DNA of 64,000 nt from the NCBI RefSeq assembly GCF_051401765.1, contig NW_027480423.1:19902001-19966000 (forward strand). Direction: 5' to 3'. Below the pieces are notes generated by a model. That model was not told where the DNA came from and ran no database searches. It saw nothing but the letters and a program-made list of their open reading frames with translations. The position numbers were made by a program, and so were the translations under genes. Below, in pieces: positions 1 to 11,378 of the stretch (position 1 is its first letter; the number at the start of each line of letters is the position of its first letter). The stretch comes from Calliopsis andreniformis (Eukaryota > Arthropoda > Insecta > Hymenoptera > Andrenidae).

Positions 1-1328
1 TACGTTCCGGGCAACCTAGGCTTCACCCTAGGGCGTTGCTCCAACAGATCGAATAGTTAGTGCCTTAGAAGTCAACGGCCAAAGCATAAAATACAAAATA
101 AATAGAACTGTTTTTCCATCGTATAAAACGAATAATTGCTACCAGTATGGAAGTGATGGTCATTTCTACGTTCCGGGCAACCTAGGCCTCACTCTAGGGC
201 GTTGTTCCACCAGATTGAATAGTTAGGGCCTAAGAAATCAACGCCAGAAACATAAAATTCAATATAAATGTTACAGATTTTCCATCGTATAAAACGAATA
301 ATTTCAACCAGTGTGAATGTTATGGTCATTTCTACGTTCCGGGCAACCTAGGCCTCACTCTAGGGCGTTGTTCCACCAGATTGAATAGTTAGGGCCTAAG
401 AAATCGACGCAGAAGCATAAAATTCAATATAAATGTAACAGATTTTCCATCGTATAAAACGAATAATTTCAACCAGTGTGAATGTTATGGTCATTTCTAC
501 ATTCCGAGCAACCTAGGCTTCACTCTAGGGCGCTGATCCACCAGATAGAATAGTTAGGGCCTTAGAAGTCAGCGCCAGAAACATAAAATTCAATAAAGAT
601 GCAACAGTTTTTCCATTGTATAAAACGAATAATAGCAACCGGTGTGAAAGTTCTGGTCATTTCTACGCCTCCGGGCAACCTAGGCTTCACTCTAGAGCGT
701 TGCTACACCAGATCGAATGGCTATGGACTTAGAATTCAACGCCAGAAGCATAAAATACAATATAATTACAACAGTTTTTCCATCGTATAAAATGGATAAT
801 TGGAAACATTGTGAAAGTAATGGTCATTTCTACGTTCCAGGCAACCTAGACTTCACTCTAGGGCGTTACTCCACCACATCTAATAGCTACCGCCTTAGAA
901 GTCAACGCTAGAAGCATAAAATACAATAAAAATGTAACAGTTTTTCCATCGTATAGCATGAATAATTGCAACGGGTGTGAATGTTATGGTCATTTCTACG
1001 TTCCGGGCAACCTAGGGTTCACTCTAGGGCGTTGGTCCACCATATCGAATAGTTAGGGCCTTAGAAGTCAACGCCCGAAGCATAAAATACAAAATAGATA
1101 GAACAGTTTTTCCATTGTATTAAACGAATAATTGCTACCAGTGTGAAAGTGATGGTCATTTCTACGTTCCGGGCAACCTAGGCTTCTCTCTAGGGCGTTG
1201 CTATACCAGATCGAATAGATAGTGCCTTAGAAGTCAACGCCAGAAGCATAAAATACAACAAAAGTACAACAGTCTTTCCATCCTATTACAGGAATAATTG
1301 CAACCAGTTTGAAAGTGATGGTCATTTC
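1..1328. repeat. Eight-monomer block, first of three dispersed copies
   Basis: Eight monomers, entered mid-array at the window edge. Up to about 1,174 this block recurs almost unchanged at 10,125 (offset 10,124, about 61 monomers) and 16,096 (a further 5,971, about 36 monomers). Shared marks include a monomer with the 1-bp deletion CAACGCAGAAGC near 408, a monomer with TACGCCTCCGGG at 664 (1-bp gain), and one with ATGGATAATTGG near 790. The last monomer, with GGCTTCTCTC and GCTATACCAG, matches 11,464 rather than 11,298. This copy therefore lacks exactly one monomer relative to the second copy. Confidence 0.85.
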
Positions 1329-2324
1329 TACGTTCCGGGCAACCTAGGCTTCACTCTAGGGCGCTGCTCCACCAGATCGAATAGTTAGTGCCTTAGAAGT
1401 CAACGCCAGATGCATAAAATACAATATAAACACAACAGTTTTTCCATCGCATAAAACGAATAATTGCTATCAGTATGGATGTGATGGTCATTTCTACGTT
1501 CCGGGCAACCTAGGCCTCACTCTAGGGCGTTGTTCCACCCGATTGAATAGTTAGGGCCTAAGAAATCAACGCCAGAAGCATAAAATTCAATATAAATATA
1601 ACAGTTTTTCCATCGTATAAAACGAATAATTTCAACCAGTGTGAATGTTATGGTCATTTCTACATTCCGAGCAACCTAGGCTTCGATCTAGGGCGTTGAT
1701 CCACCAGATAGAATAGTTAGGGCCTTAGAAGTCAGCGCCAGAAGCATAAAATTCAATAAATATGCAACAGTTTTTCCATCGTATAGCAGGAATAACTGCA
1801 AACAGTGTGAAAGTACTGGTCATTTCTACGTTCCGGGTAACCTAGGCTTCACTCTAGGGCGTTGTTCCACCAGATCGAACAGTTAGGGCCTAAGAAGGCA
1901 ACGCCAGAAGCATAAAATACAATATAAATATAACACTTTTTCCATCGTATAAAACGAATAATAGCAACCAGTGTGAAAGTTATGGTCATTTCTACGTTCC
2001 GGGCAACCTAGGCTTCACCCCAGCTCGTTGTTCCACCAGAACGAATAGTTAGGCCCTAAGAAGTGAACGCCAGCTGCATAAAATACAATATAAATACAAC
2101 AGTTCTTCCATCATATAAAACGAATAATTACTACCAGTATGAAAGGTATGGTCATTTCTACGTTCCGGGCAACCCAGGCTTCACTCTATGGCGTTCCTCC
2201 ACCACATCGAATAGCTACGGGCTCAGAAGTCAACGCCTGAAGCATAAAATACAACAAAAATACAACAGTCTTTCCATCCTATATCAGGAATAATTGCAAC
2301 CAGTTTGAAAGTGATGGTCATTTC
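1329..2324. repeat. 8-mer HOR family, 6-monomer unit (996 bp)
   Basis: First unit of a higher-order family whose opening monomer carries CCAGATGCATAAAATAC followed by AAACACAAC. Equivalent marks lie at 1,408, 2,404, 3,897, 5,225 and 6,553. This unit has six monomers, including one with CATTCCGAGCAACC and GATCCACCAGATAG, and one with AAGGCAACGCC. Two or three monomer types present in the longer neighbours are absent, as expected after unequal exchange in register. Its opening monomer reads CATCGCATAAAACG where other copies read CATCGTATAAAACG. Confidence 0.85.
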
Positions 2325-2490
2325 TACGTTCCGGGCAACCTAGGCTTCACTCTAGGGCGTTGCTCCACCAGATCGAATAGTTAGTGCCTTAGAAGTCAAC
2401 GCCAGATGCATAAAATACAATATAAACACAACAGTTTTTCCATCGTATAAAACGAATAATTGCTACCAGTATGGAAGTGATGGTCATTTC
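2325..2490 (+). repeat. Representative 166-bp monomer
   Basis: This monomer is close to the family consensus and serves here as a coordinate frame, with position 1 at the T of TACGTTCC. Positions 1-40 hold a GC-richer block with CCTAGG at 15-20 and CTAGGG at 28-33. Positions 41-80 hold CCACCAGATCGAATAG, a TTAGGGCC-like box (TTAGTGCC here) and GTCAACGCC. Positions 81-136 are AT-rich, with AAAA at 88-91, TTTTT at 111-115 and AAAA at 125-128. Positions 137-166 hold GCAACCAG-type sequence and GGTCATTTC. The most constant stretches by eye across the window are GGTCATTTCTACGTTCCGGG (spanning the monomer junction), GCATAAAAT and TTTCCATCGTATAAAACGAA. Much of the subfamily variation lies at about 9-45 and 66-84. 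Confidence 0.9.
2335..2363. other. Imperfect dyad (hairpin-capable) motif of the monomer
   Basis: Within the reference monomer, positions 11-39 read GCAACCTAG, an 8-nt spacer, then CTAGGGCGTTGC. CCTAG pairs with CTAGG (5 bp) and GCAA pairs with TTGC (4 bp), leaving a 3-nt bulge (GCG). The element recurs in most monomers. Subfamilies with CACCCTAGGG keep the CTAGG arm. Others change an arm, for example CAACGTAGG in several HOR monomers. Dyad symmetries are reported to be common in centromeric satellites. Whether this one folds or is bound by a protein is inference. Confidence 0.6.
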
Positions 2491-3817
2491 TACGTTCCGG
2501 GCAACCTAGGCCTCACTCTAGGGCGTTGTTCCACCAGATTGAATAGTTAGGGCCTAAGAAATCAACGCCAGAAGCATAAAATTCAATATAAATATAACAG
2601 TTTTTCCATCGTATAAAACGAATAATTTCAACCAGTGTGAATGTTATGGTCATTTCTACATTGCGAGCAACCTACGCTTCACTCTAGGGCGTTGATCCAC
2701 CAGTTAGAATAGTTAGGGCCTTAGAAGTCAGCGCCAGAAGCATAAAATTCAATAAAGATGCAACAGTTTTTCCATCGTATAGCAGGAATAACTGCAAACA
2801 GTGTGAAAGAACTGGTCATTTCTACGTTCCGGGTAACCTAGGCTTCACTCTAGGGCGCTGTTCCACCAGATCGAACAGTTAGGGCCTAAGAAGGCAACGC
2901 CAGAAGCATAAAATACAAAATAAATAGAACAGTTTTTCCATCGTATAATACGAATAATTGCAACCAGTATGAAGGTTATGGTCATTTCTACTTTCCGGGC
3001 AACCTAGGCTTCACCCTAGGGCGTTGTTCCAACAGATTGAAGAGTTAGGGCCTTAGAAGTCAACGCCCGAAGCATGAAATACAAAATAAATAGAACAGTT
3101 GTTCCATCGTATAGAACGAATAATAGCAACCAGTGTGAAAGTTATGATCATTTCTGCGTTCCGGCAACCTAGGCTTCACCCCAGGGCGTTGTTCCACCAG
3201 ATCAAATAGTTAGGGGCTAAGAAGTGAACGCCAGCAGCATAAAATACAATATAAATACAATAGTTCTTCCATCATATAAAACGAATAATTGCAACCGGTA
3301 TGAAAGTTATGGTCATTTCTACGTTCCGGGCAACCTAGGCTTCACTCTATGGCGTTCTTCCACCACATCGAATAGCTGCGGCCTCAGAAGTCAACGCCTG
3401 AAGCATTAAATGCAATAAAAATACAACAGTCTTTCCATCCTATAACTGGAATAATTGCAACCCTTGTGAAAGTGATGGTCATTTGTACGTTCCAGGCAAC
3501 CTAGGCATCACTCTAGGGCGTTGTTCCACCAGATCGAATTGTTAGGGCCTAAGAAGTCAACGCCAGAAGCATAAGACACAATATAAATATAACAGTTTTT
3601 CCATCGTATAGAACGAATAATAGCAACCAGTGTGAAAGTTATGGTCATTTCTACGTTCCGGGCAACCTAGGCTTCACTCTATGGCGTTCTTCCACCACAT
3701 CGAATAGCTACTGCCTCAGAAGTCAACGCCTGAAGCATAAAATACAATAAAAATACAACAGTCTTTCCATCCTATAACAGGAATAATTGCAACCAGTTTG
3801 AAAGTGATGGTCATTTC

Positions 3818-5145
3818 TACGTTCCGGGCAACCTAGGCTTCACTCTAGGGCGTTGCTCCACCAGATCGAATAGTTAGTGCCTTAGAAGTCAACGCCAGAT
3901 GCATAAAATACAATATAAACACAACAGTTTTTCCATCGTATAAAACGAATAATTGCTACCAGTATGGAAGTGATGGTCATTTCTACGTTACGGGCAACCT
4001 AGGCCTCACTCTAGGGCGTTGTTCCACCACATTGAAAAGTTAGGGCCTAAGAAATCAACGCCAGAAGCATAAAATTCAATATAAATGTAACAGTTTTTCC
4101 ATCGTATAAAACGAATAATTTCAACCAGTGTGAATGTTATGGTCATTCCTACATTCCGAGCAACCTAGACTTCACTCTAGGGCGCTGATCCACCAGATAG
4201 AATAGTTAGGGCCTTAGAAGTCAGCGCCAGAAGCATAAAATTCAATAAAGATGCAACAGTTTTTCCATCGTATAGCAGGAATAACTGCAAACAGTGTGAA
4301 AGTACTGGTCATTTCTACGTTCCGGGTAACCTAGGCTTCACTCTAGGGCGTTGTTCCACCTGATCGAACAGTTAGGGCCTAAGAAGGCAACGCCAGAAGC
4401 ATAAAATACAATATAAATATAACAGTTTTTCCATCGTATAAAACGAATAATAGCAACCAGTGTGAAAGTTATGGTCATTTCTACGTTCCGGGCAACCTGG
4501 GCTTCACCCCAGGTAGTTGTTCCACCAGATCGAATAGTTGGGCCCTAAGAAGTGAACGCCAGCTGCATAAAATACAATATAAATACAACAGTTTTTCCAT
4601 CATGTAAAACGAATAACTGCAAACAGTGTGAAAGTACTGGTCATTTCTACGTTCCGGGTAACCTAGGCTTCACTCTAGGGCGTTGTTCCACCAGATCGAA
4701 CAGTTAGGGCCTAAGAAGGCAACGCCAGAAGCATAAAATACAATATAAATATAACACTTTTTCCATCGTATAAAACGAATAATAGCAACCAGTGTGAAAG
4801 TTATGGTCATTTCTACGTTCCGGGCAACCTAGGCTTCACCCCAGGTCGTTGTTCCACAAGAACGACTAGTTAGGCCCTAAGAAGTGAACGCCAGCTGAAT
4901 AAAATACAATATAAATACAACAGTTCTTCCATCATATAAAACGAATAATTGCTACCAGTATGAAAGTTATGGTCATTTCTACGTTCCGGGCAACCCACGC
5001 TTCACTCTATGGCGTTCTTCCACCACATCGAATAGCTACGGGCTCAGAAGTCAACGCCTGAAGCATAAAATACAACAAAAATACAACAGTCTTTCCATCC
5101 TATAACAGGAATAATTGCAACCAGTTTGAAAGTGATGGTCATTTC
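3818..5145. repeat. 8-mer HOR family, 8-monomer unit (1,328 bp)
   Basis: Eight monomers, exactly 8 x 166 bp, in register with the following unit. Two monomers of the type CTGGTCATTTCTACG with GGGTAACCTAGG occur in this unit, near 4,300 and 4,640. This suggests that a small internal duplication was involved in making the unit. Marks shared with neighbours include CGAGCAACC, AAGGCAACGCC and CTTCACCCCAGG. Confidence 0.85.
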
Positions 5146-6473
5146 TACATTCCGGACAACCTAGGCTTCACTCTAGGGCGTTGCTCCACCAGATCGAATA
5201 GTTAGTGCCTTAGAAGTCAACGCCAGATGCATAAAATACAATATAAACACAACAGTTTTTCCATCGTATAAAACGAATAATTGCTAGCAGTATGGAAGTG
5301 ATGGTCATTTCTACGTTCCGGGCAACCTAGGCCTCACTCTAGGGCGTTGTTCCACCAGATTGAATAGTTAGGGCCTAAGAAATCAACGCCAGAAGCATAA
5401 AATTCAATATAAATATAACAGTTTTTCCATCGTATAAAACGAATAATTTCAACCAGTGTGAATGTTATGGTCATTTCTAGATTCCGAGCAACCTAGGCTT
5501 CACTCTAGGGCGTTGATCCACCAGTTAGAATAGTTAGGGCCTTAGAAGTCAGCGCCAGAAGGATAAAATTCAATAAAGATGCAACAGTTTTTCCATCGTA
5601 TAGCAGGAATAACTGCAAACAGTGTGAAAGAACTGGTCATTTCTACGTTCCGGGTAACCTAGGCTTCACTCTAGGGCGTTGTTCCACCAGATCGAACAGT
5701 TAGGGCCTAAGAAGGCAACGCCAGAAGCATAAAATACAAAATAAATAGAACAGTTTTTCCATCGTATAAAACGAATAATAGCAACCAGTGTGAAAGTTAT
5801 GGCCATTTCTACGTTCCGGGCAACCTAGGCTTCACCCCAGGTCGTTGTTCCACCAGATCGAATAGTAAGGCCCTAAGAAGTGAACGCCAGCTGCATAAAA
5901 TACAATATAAATACAACAGTTCTTCCATCATATAAAACGAATAATTGCTACCAGTATGAAAGTTATGGTCATTTCTACGTTCCGGGCAGCCTAGGCTTCA
6001 CTCTATGGCGTTTCTCCACCACATCGAATAGCTACGGCCTCAGAAGTCAACGCCTGAAGCATAAAATACAATAAAAATACAACAGTCTTTCCACCCTATA
6101 ACAGGAATAATTGCAACCCGTGTGAAAGTGATGGTCATTTGTACGTTCCAGGCAACCTAGGCTTCACTCTAGGGCTTCGGTCCACCAGATCGAATTGTTA
6201 GGGCCTAAGAAGACAACGCCAGCAGCATAAGATACAATATAAATATAACAGTTTTTCCATCGTATAATACGAATAATTGCAACCAGTATGAAGGTTATGG
6301 TCATTTCTACGTTCCGGGCAACCTAGGCTTCACTCTATGGCGTTCTTCCACCACATCGAATAGCTACTGCCTCAGAAGTCAACGCCTGAAGCATAAAATA
6401 CAATAAAAATACAACAGTCTTTCCATCCTATAACAGGAATAATTGCAACCAGTTTGAAAGTGATGGTCATTTC
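5146..6473. repeat. 8-mer HOR family, second 8-monomer unit (1,328 bp)
   Basis: Eight monomers at the same 1,328-bp period as the preceding unit. The region 5,750-6,280 recurs at 14,710-15,240. The 195 bp at 5,880-6,074 and 14,841-15,035 are identical at the level of their translation. Monomers with ATTTGTACGTTCCAGGC and CTTCGGTCCACC mark the later part of this unit. Confidence 0.85.
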
Positions 6474-7635
6474 TACGTTCCGGGCAACCTAGGCTTCACT
6501 CTAGGGCGTTGCTCCACCAGATCGAATAGTTAGTGCCTTAGAAGTCAACGCCAGATGCATAAAATACAATATAAACACAACAGTTTTTCCATCGTATAAA
6601 ACGAATAATTGCTACCAGTATGGAAGTGATGGTCATTTCTACGTTCCGGGCAACCTAGGCCTCACTCTAGGGCCTTGTTCCACCAGATTGAAAAGTTAGG
6701 GCCTAAGAAATCAACGCCAGAAGCATAAAATTCAATATAAATGTAACAGTTTTTCCATCGTATAAAACGAATAATTTCAACCAGTGTGAATGTTATGGTC
6801 AATTCTACATTCCGAGCAACCTAGGCTTCACTCTAGGGCGCTGATCCACCAGATAGAATAGTTAGGGCCTTAGAAGTCAGCGCCAGAAGCATAAAATTCA
6901 ATAAAGATGCAACAGTTTTTCCATCGTATAGCAGGAATAACTGCAAACAGTGTGAAAGTACTGGTCATTTCTACGTTCCGGGTAACCTAGGCTTCACTCT
7001 AGGGCGTTGTTCCACCAGATCGAACAGTTAGGGCCTAAGAAGGCAACGCCAGAAGCATAAAATACAATATAAATATAACACTTTTTCCATCGTATAAAAC
7101 GAATAATAGCAACCAGTGTGAAAGTTATGGTCATTTCTACGTTCCGGGCAACCTAGGCTTCACCCCAGGTCGTTGTTCCACCAGATCGAATTGTTAGGCC
7201 CTAAGAAGTGAACGCCAGCTGCATAAAATACAATATAAATACAACAGTTCTTCCATCGTGTAAAACGAATAATTGCTACCAGTATGAAAGTTAGGGTCAT
7301 TTCTACGTTCCGGGCAGCCTAGGCTTCACTCTATGGCGCTTTTCCACCACATCGAATAGCTACGGCCTCAGAGGTCAACGCCTGAAGCATAAAATGCAAT
7401 AAAAATACAACAGTCTTTCCATCCTATAACAGGAATAATTGCAACCCGTGTGAAAGTGATGGTCATTTGTACGTTCCAGGCAACCTAGGCTTCGCTCTAG
7501 GGCTTTGGTCCACCAGATCGAATTGTTAGGGCTTAAGAAGTCAACGCCAGAAGCATAAGACACAATATAAATATAACAGTTTTTCCATCGTATAGAACGA
7601 ATAATAGCAACCAGTGTGAAAGTTATGGTCATTTC
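6474..7635. repeat. 8-mer HOR family, truncated last unit (7 monomers)
   Basis: Seven monomers (1,162 bp). The unit starts with the AGATGCATAAAATAC monomer and runs through the same order of variants as the 8-monomer units. It then gives way after the TTTGGTCCACC monomer near 7,500 and its neighbour to monomers of other subfamilies. It is the right-hand edge of the homogenised 8-mer zone. Confidence 0.8.
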
Positions 7636-9712
7636 TACGTTCCGGGCAACCTAGGCTTCACGCCTAGGGTGTTGCTCCACCAGATCAAACAGTTAGGGCC
7701 TTAGAAGTCAACGCCCGAAGCATAAAATACAAAATAAATAGAACAGTTTTTCCATTGTATAAAACGAATAATTGCTACCAGTGTAAAAGTTATGGTCATT
7801 TCTACGTTCCGGTCAACCTAGGCTTCACCCTAATGCGTTGTTCCACCAGATCGAATAGTTAGGGCCTAAGAAGTGAACGCCAGAAGCATAAAATACAATA
7901 GAAATACAACAGTTCTTCCATCATATAAAACGAATAATTGCAACCAGTATGAAAGTTATGGTCATTTCTACGTTCCGAGCAACCTAGGCTTCACTCTAGG
8001 GCGCTGATCCACCAGATAGAATAGTTAGGGCCTTAGAAGTCAGCGCCAGAAGCATAAAATTCAATAAAGATGCAACAGTTTTTCCATCGTATAGCAGGAA
8101 TAACTGCAACCGGTGTGAATGATATTTTCATTTCTACGTTCCGGGCAACCTAGGCTTGACTGTAGGGTGTTGCTCAACCAGATCGAATAGGTAGGGCCAT
8201 AGAAGTCAAATCCCGAAGCATAAAATACAAAATAAATAGAACAGTTTTTCCATTGTATAAAACGAATAATTGCTACCAGTGTGAAAGTTATGTTCATTTC
8301 TACGTTCCGGTCAATCTGGGCTTGACTGTAGGGTGTTTCTCCACCACATCGAATAGCTACGGCCTTAGAAGTCAACGCCAGAAGCATAAAATACAATATA
8401 GATACAACAGTTTTTCCATTGTATAAAAAGAGTAATTGCAACCAGTGGGAAAGTTATGGTCATTTCTACGTTCCGGGCAACCTAGGCTTGACAGTAGGGT
8501 GTTACTCCACCAGATCGAATAGGTAGGGCCCTAGAAGTCAACGCCCGAAGCATAAAATACAAAATAAATAGAACAGTTTTTCCATTGTATAAAACGAATA
8601 ATTGCTACCAGTGTGAAAGCTATGTTCATTTCTACGTTCTGGGCAACCTAGGCTTGACTGTACGGTGTTGCTCCACCAGATCGAATAGGTAGGGCCGTAG
8701 AAGTCAACGCCCGAAGCATAAAATACACTAAATATACAAGAGCTTTTCCGTCGTATAACAGGAATAATTGCAACCAGTGCGAAAGTGATGGTCATTTCTA
8801 CGATCCGGGCAACCTAGGCTTCACTCGATGGCGTTGTTCCACCAGATCGAGAAGTTAGGGCCTAGGAAGTCAACGCCAGAAGCATAAAATACAATATAAA
8901 TATAACAGTTTTTCCATCGTATAAAACGAATAATAGCAACCAGTGTGAAAGTTCTGGTCATTTCTACGTTCTGGGCATCCTAGGCTTCACTCTAGGACGT
9001 TGCTCCACCAAATCGCATAGCTAGGGACTTAGAACTCAACGCCATAAGAATAAAATACAATATAAGTACAACAGTTTTTCCATCGTATAAAATGAATAAT
9101 TGGTAACATTGTGAAAGTAATGGACATTTCTACGTTCCAGGCAACCTAGGTGTCACTCTAGGGCGTTACTCCACCACATCTAATAGCTACGGACTTAGAA
9201 GTCAACGCCAGAAGCATAAAATACAATATAAATACAACACCTTTTCCATCGTATAAAATGAATAATAGCAAACCGTGTGAAGGTAATGGTCATTTCTACG
9301 TTCCGGACAAACTAGGCTTCACTCTAGGGCGTTGCTCCACCACATCGTATAGCTACGGCCTTAGAAGTCAACGCCAGAAGCATAAAATACAATAAAAGTG
9401 CAACAGTTTTTCCACCGTATAGCATGAATAATTGCAACGGGTGTGAATGTTATGGTCATTTCTACGTTCCGGGCAACCTAGGGTTCACTCTAGGGCGTTG
9501 GTCCACCAGATCGAATAGTTAGTACCCTAGAAGTCAGCGCCAGAAGCATAAAATACAATATAAATACAACAGTTTTTCCATCGTGTAAAACGAAAAATTG
9601 CAACCAGTATGAAAGTTATGGTCATTTCTACTTTCCGGGCAACCTAGGCTTCACCCTAGGGCGTTGCTCCAACAGATCGAATAGTTAGTGCCTCAGAAGT
9701 CAACGACCGAAG
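7636..9712. repeat. Heterogeneous satellite monomers including the GACTGTAGGGTGTT subfamily
   Basis: About 12.5 monomers without a clear internal period. A recognisable subfamily with GGCTTGACTGTAGGG or a one-base variant, in place of GGCTTCACTCTAGGG, occurs near 8,155, 8,330, 8,490 and 8,655. Several of these also have GAATAGGTAGGGCC. The stretches 8,112-8,470 and 8,880-9,436 reappear at about 17,895-18,255 and 17,340-17,895, in the opposite order. Reading frames on the minus strand reach 126 codons here but only restate the repeat. Confidence 0.85.
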
Positions 9713-11378
9713 CATAAAATACAAAATAAATAGAACAGTTTTTCCATTGTATAAAACGAATAATAGCAACCAGTGTGAAAGTTATGGTCATTTCTGCGTT
9801 CGGGCAACCTGGGCTTCACCCTAGGGCGTTACTCCAACAGATCGAATAGTTAGTGCGTCAGAAGTCAACGACCGAAGCATAAAATACAAAATAAATAGAA
9901 CAGTTTTTCCATTGTATAAAACGAATAATAGCAACCAGTGTGAAAGTTATGGTCATTTCTACGTTCGGGCAACCTGGGCTTCACTCTAGGGCGTTGCTCC
10001 ACCAGATCAAACAGCTGGGGCCTTAGAAGTCAACGCCCGAAGCATAAAATACAATATAAATATAACAGTTTTTCCTTCGTTTAAAACGAATAATAGCAGC
10101 CAGTGTGAAAGTTATGGTCATTTCTACGTTCCGGGCAACCTAGGCTTCACCCTAGGGCGTTGCTCCAACAGACCGAATAGTTAGTGCCTTAGAAGTCAAC
10201 GGCCAAAGCATAAAATACAAAATAAATAGAACTGTTTTTCCATCGTATAAAACGAATAATTGCTACCAGTATGGAAGTGATGGTCATTTCTACGTTCCGG
10301 GCAACCTAGGCCTCACTCTAGGGCGTTGTTCCACCAGATTGAATAGTTAGGGCCTAAGAAATCAACGCCAGAAGCATAAAATTCAATATAAATGTAACAG
10401 ATTTTCCATCGTATAAAACGAATAATTTCAACCAGTGTGAATGTTATGGTCATTTCTACGTTCCGGGCAACCTAGGCCTCACTCTAGGGCGTTGTTCCAC
10501 CAGATTGAATAGTTAGGGCCTAAGAAATCAACGCAGAAGCATAAAATTCAATATAAATGTAACAGATTTTCCATCGAATAAAACGAATAATTTCAACCAG
10601 TGTGAATGTTATGGTCATTTCTACATTCCGAGCAACCTAGGCTTCACTCTAGGGCGCTGATCCACCAGATAGAATAGTTAGGGCCTTAGAAGTCAGCGCC
10701 AGAAGCATAAAATTCAATAAAGATGCAACAGTTTTTCCATTGTATAAAACGAATAATAGCAACCGGTGTGAAAGTTCTGGTCACTTCTACGCCTCCGGGC
10801 AACCTAGGCTTCACTCTAGAGCGTTGCTACAGCAGATCGAATGGCTATGGACTTAGAATTCAACGCCAGAAGCATAAAATACAATATAATTACAACAGTT
10901 TTTCCATCGTATAAAATGGATAATTGGAAACATTGTGAAAGTAATGGTCATTTCTACGTTCCAGGCAACCTAGGCTTCACTCTAGGGCGTTACTCCACCA
11001 CATCTAATAGCTACCGCCTTAGAAGTCAACGCTAGAAGCATAAAATACAATAAAAATGTAACAGCTTTTCCATCGTATAGCATGAATAATTGCAACGGGT
11101 GTGAATGTTATGGTCATTTCTACGTTCCGGGCAACCTAGGGTTCACTCTAGGGCGTTGGTCCACCATATCGAATAGTTAGGGCCTTAGAAGTCAACGCCC
11201 GAAGCATAAAATACAAAATAGATAGAACAGTTTTTCCATTGTATTAAACGAATAATTGCTACCAGTGTGAAAGTGATGGTCATTTCTACGTTCCGGGCGA
11301 CCTAGGCTTCACTCTAGGGCGTTGTTCCACCAGATCAAAAAGTTAGGGCCGAAGAAGTCAACGCCAGAAGCATAAAAT
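9713..11378. repeat. 10-monomer segmental duplicate, left copy
   Basis: This about 1,666-bp segment is repeated at 15,684-17,349 (offset 5,971) with only scattered substitutions. Its part from 10,125 also matches the start of the window. It includes two monomers with the shortened box CGTTCGGGCAACC near 9,797 and 9,963, and the 1-bp-short CAACGCAGAAGC monomer near 10,530. Boundaries were set where the two copies diverge: CAACGACCGAAG versus CAACGCCAGAAG on the left, and ACGATATAAATAC versus ACAATATAAATAT on the right. Confidence 0.85.

Larger units (their letters stand above)
2325..3817. repeat. 8-mer HOR family, 9-monomer unit (1,493 bp)
   Basis: Nine monomers, one base short of 9 x 166. 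The base is lost in CGTTCCGGCAACC near 3,150. It shares its opening run of monomers with the units on both sides. It also has a stretch, about 2,930-3,340, that recurs at 15,220-15,590 with the marks GAAGAGTTAGGG and GATCATTTCTGCG. It is the longest length variant of this HOR. Confidence 0.85.

Noticed and set aside
599..790. Peptide MQQFFHCIKR... recurring at 599, 10,723 and 16,694 as a conserved small protein
   Set aside because: The recurrence is explained by the segmental duplication of the whole DNA block, including non-coding flanks. Conservation is not higher in the frame than outside it.
2404..2460. Internal duplication of the monomer (GCATAAAATAC versus CGTATAAAACG, about 37 bp apart)
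   Set aside because: Similarity is limited to an AT-rich core of about 8 bases and does not extend into the flanks, so chance in low-complexity sequence is sufficient.
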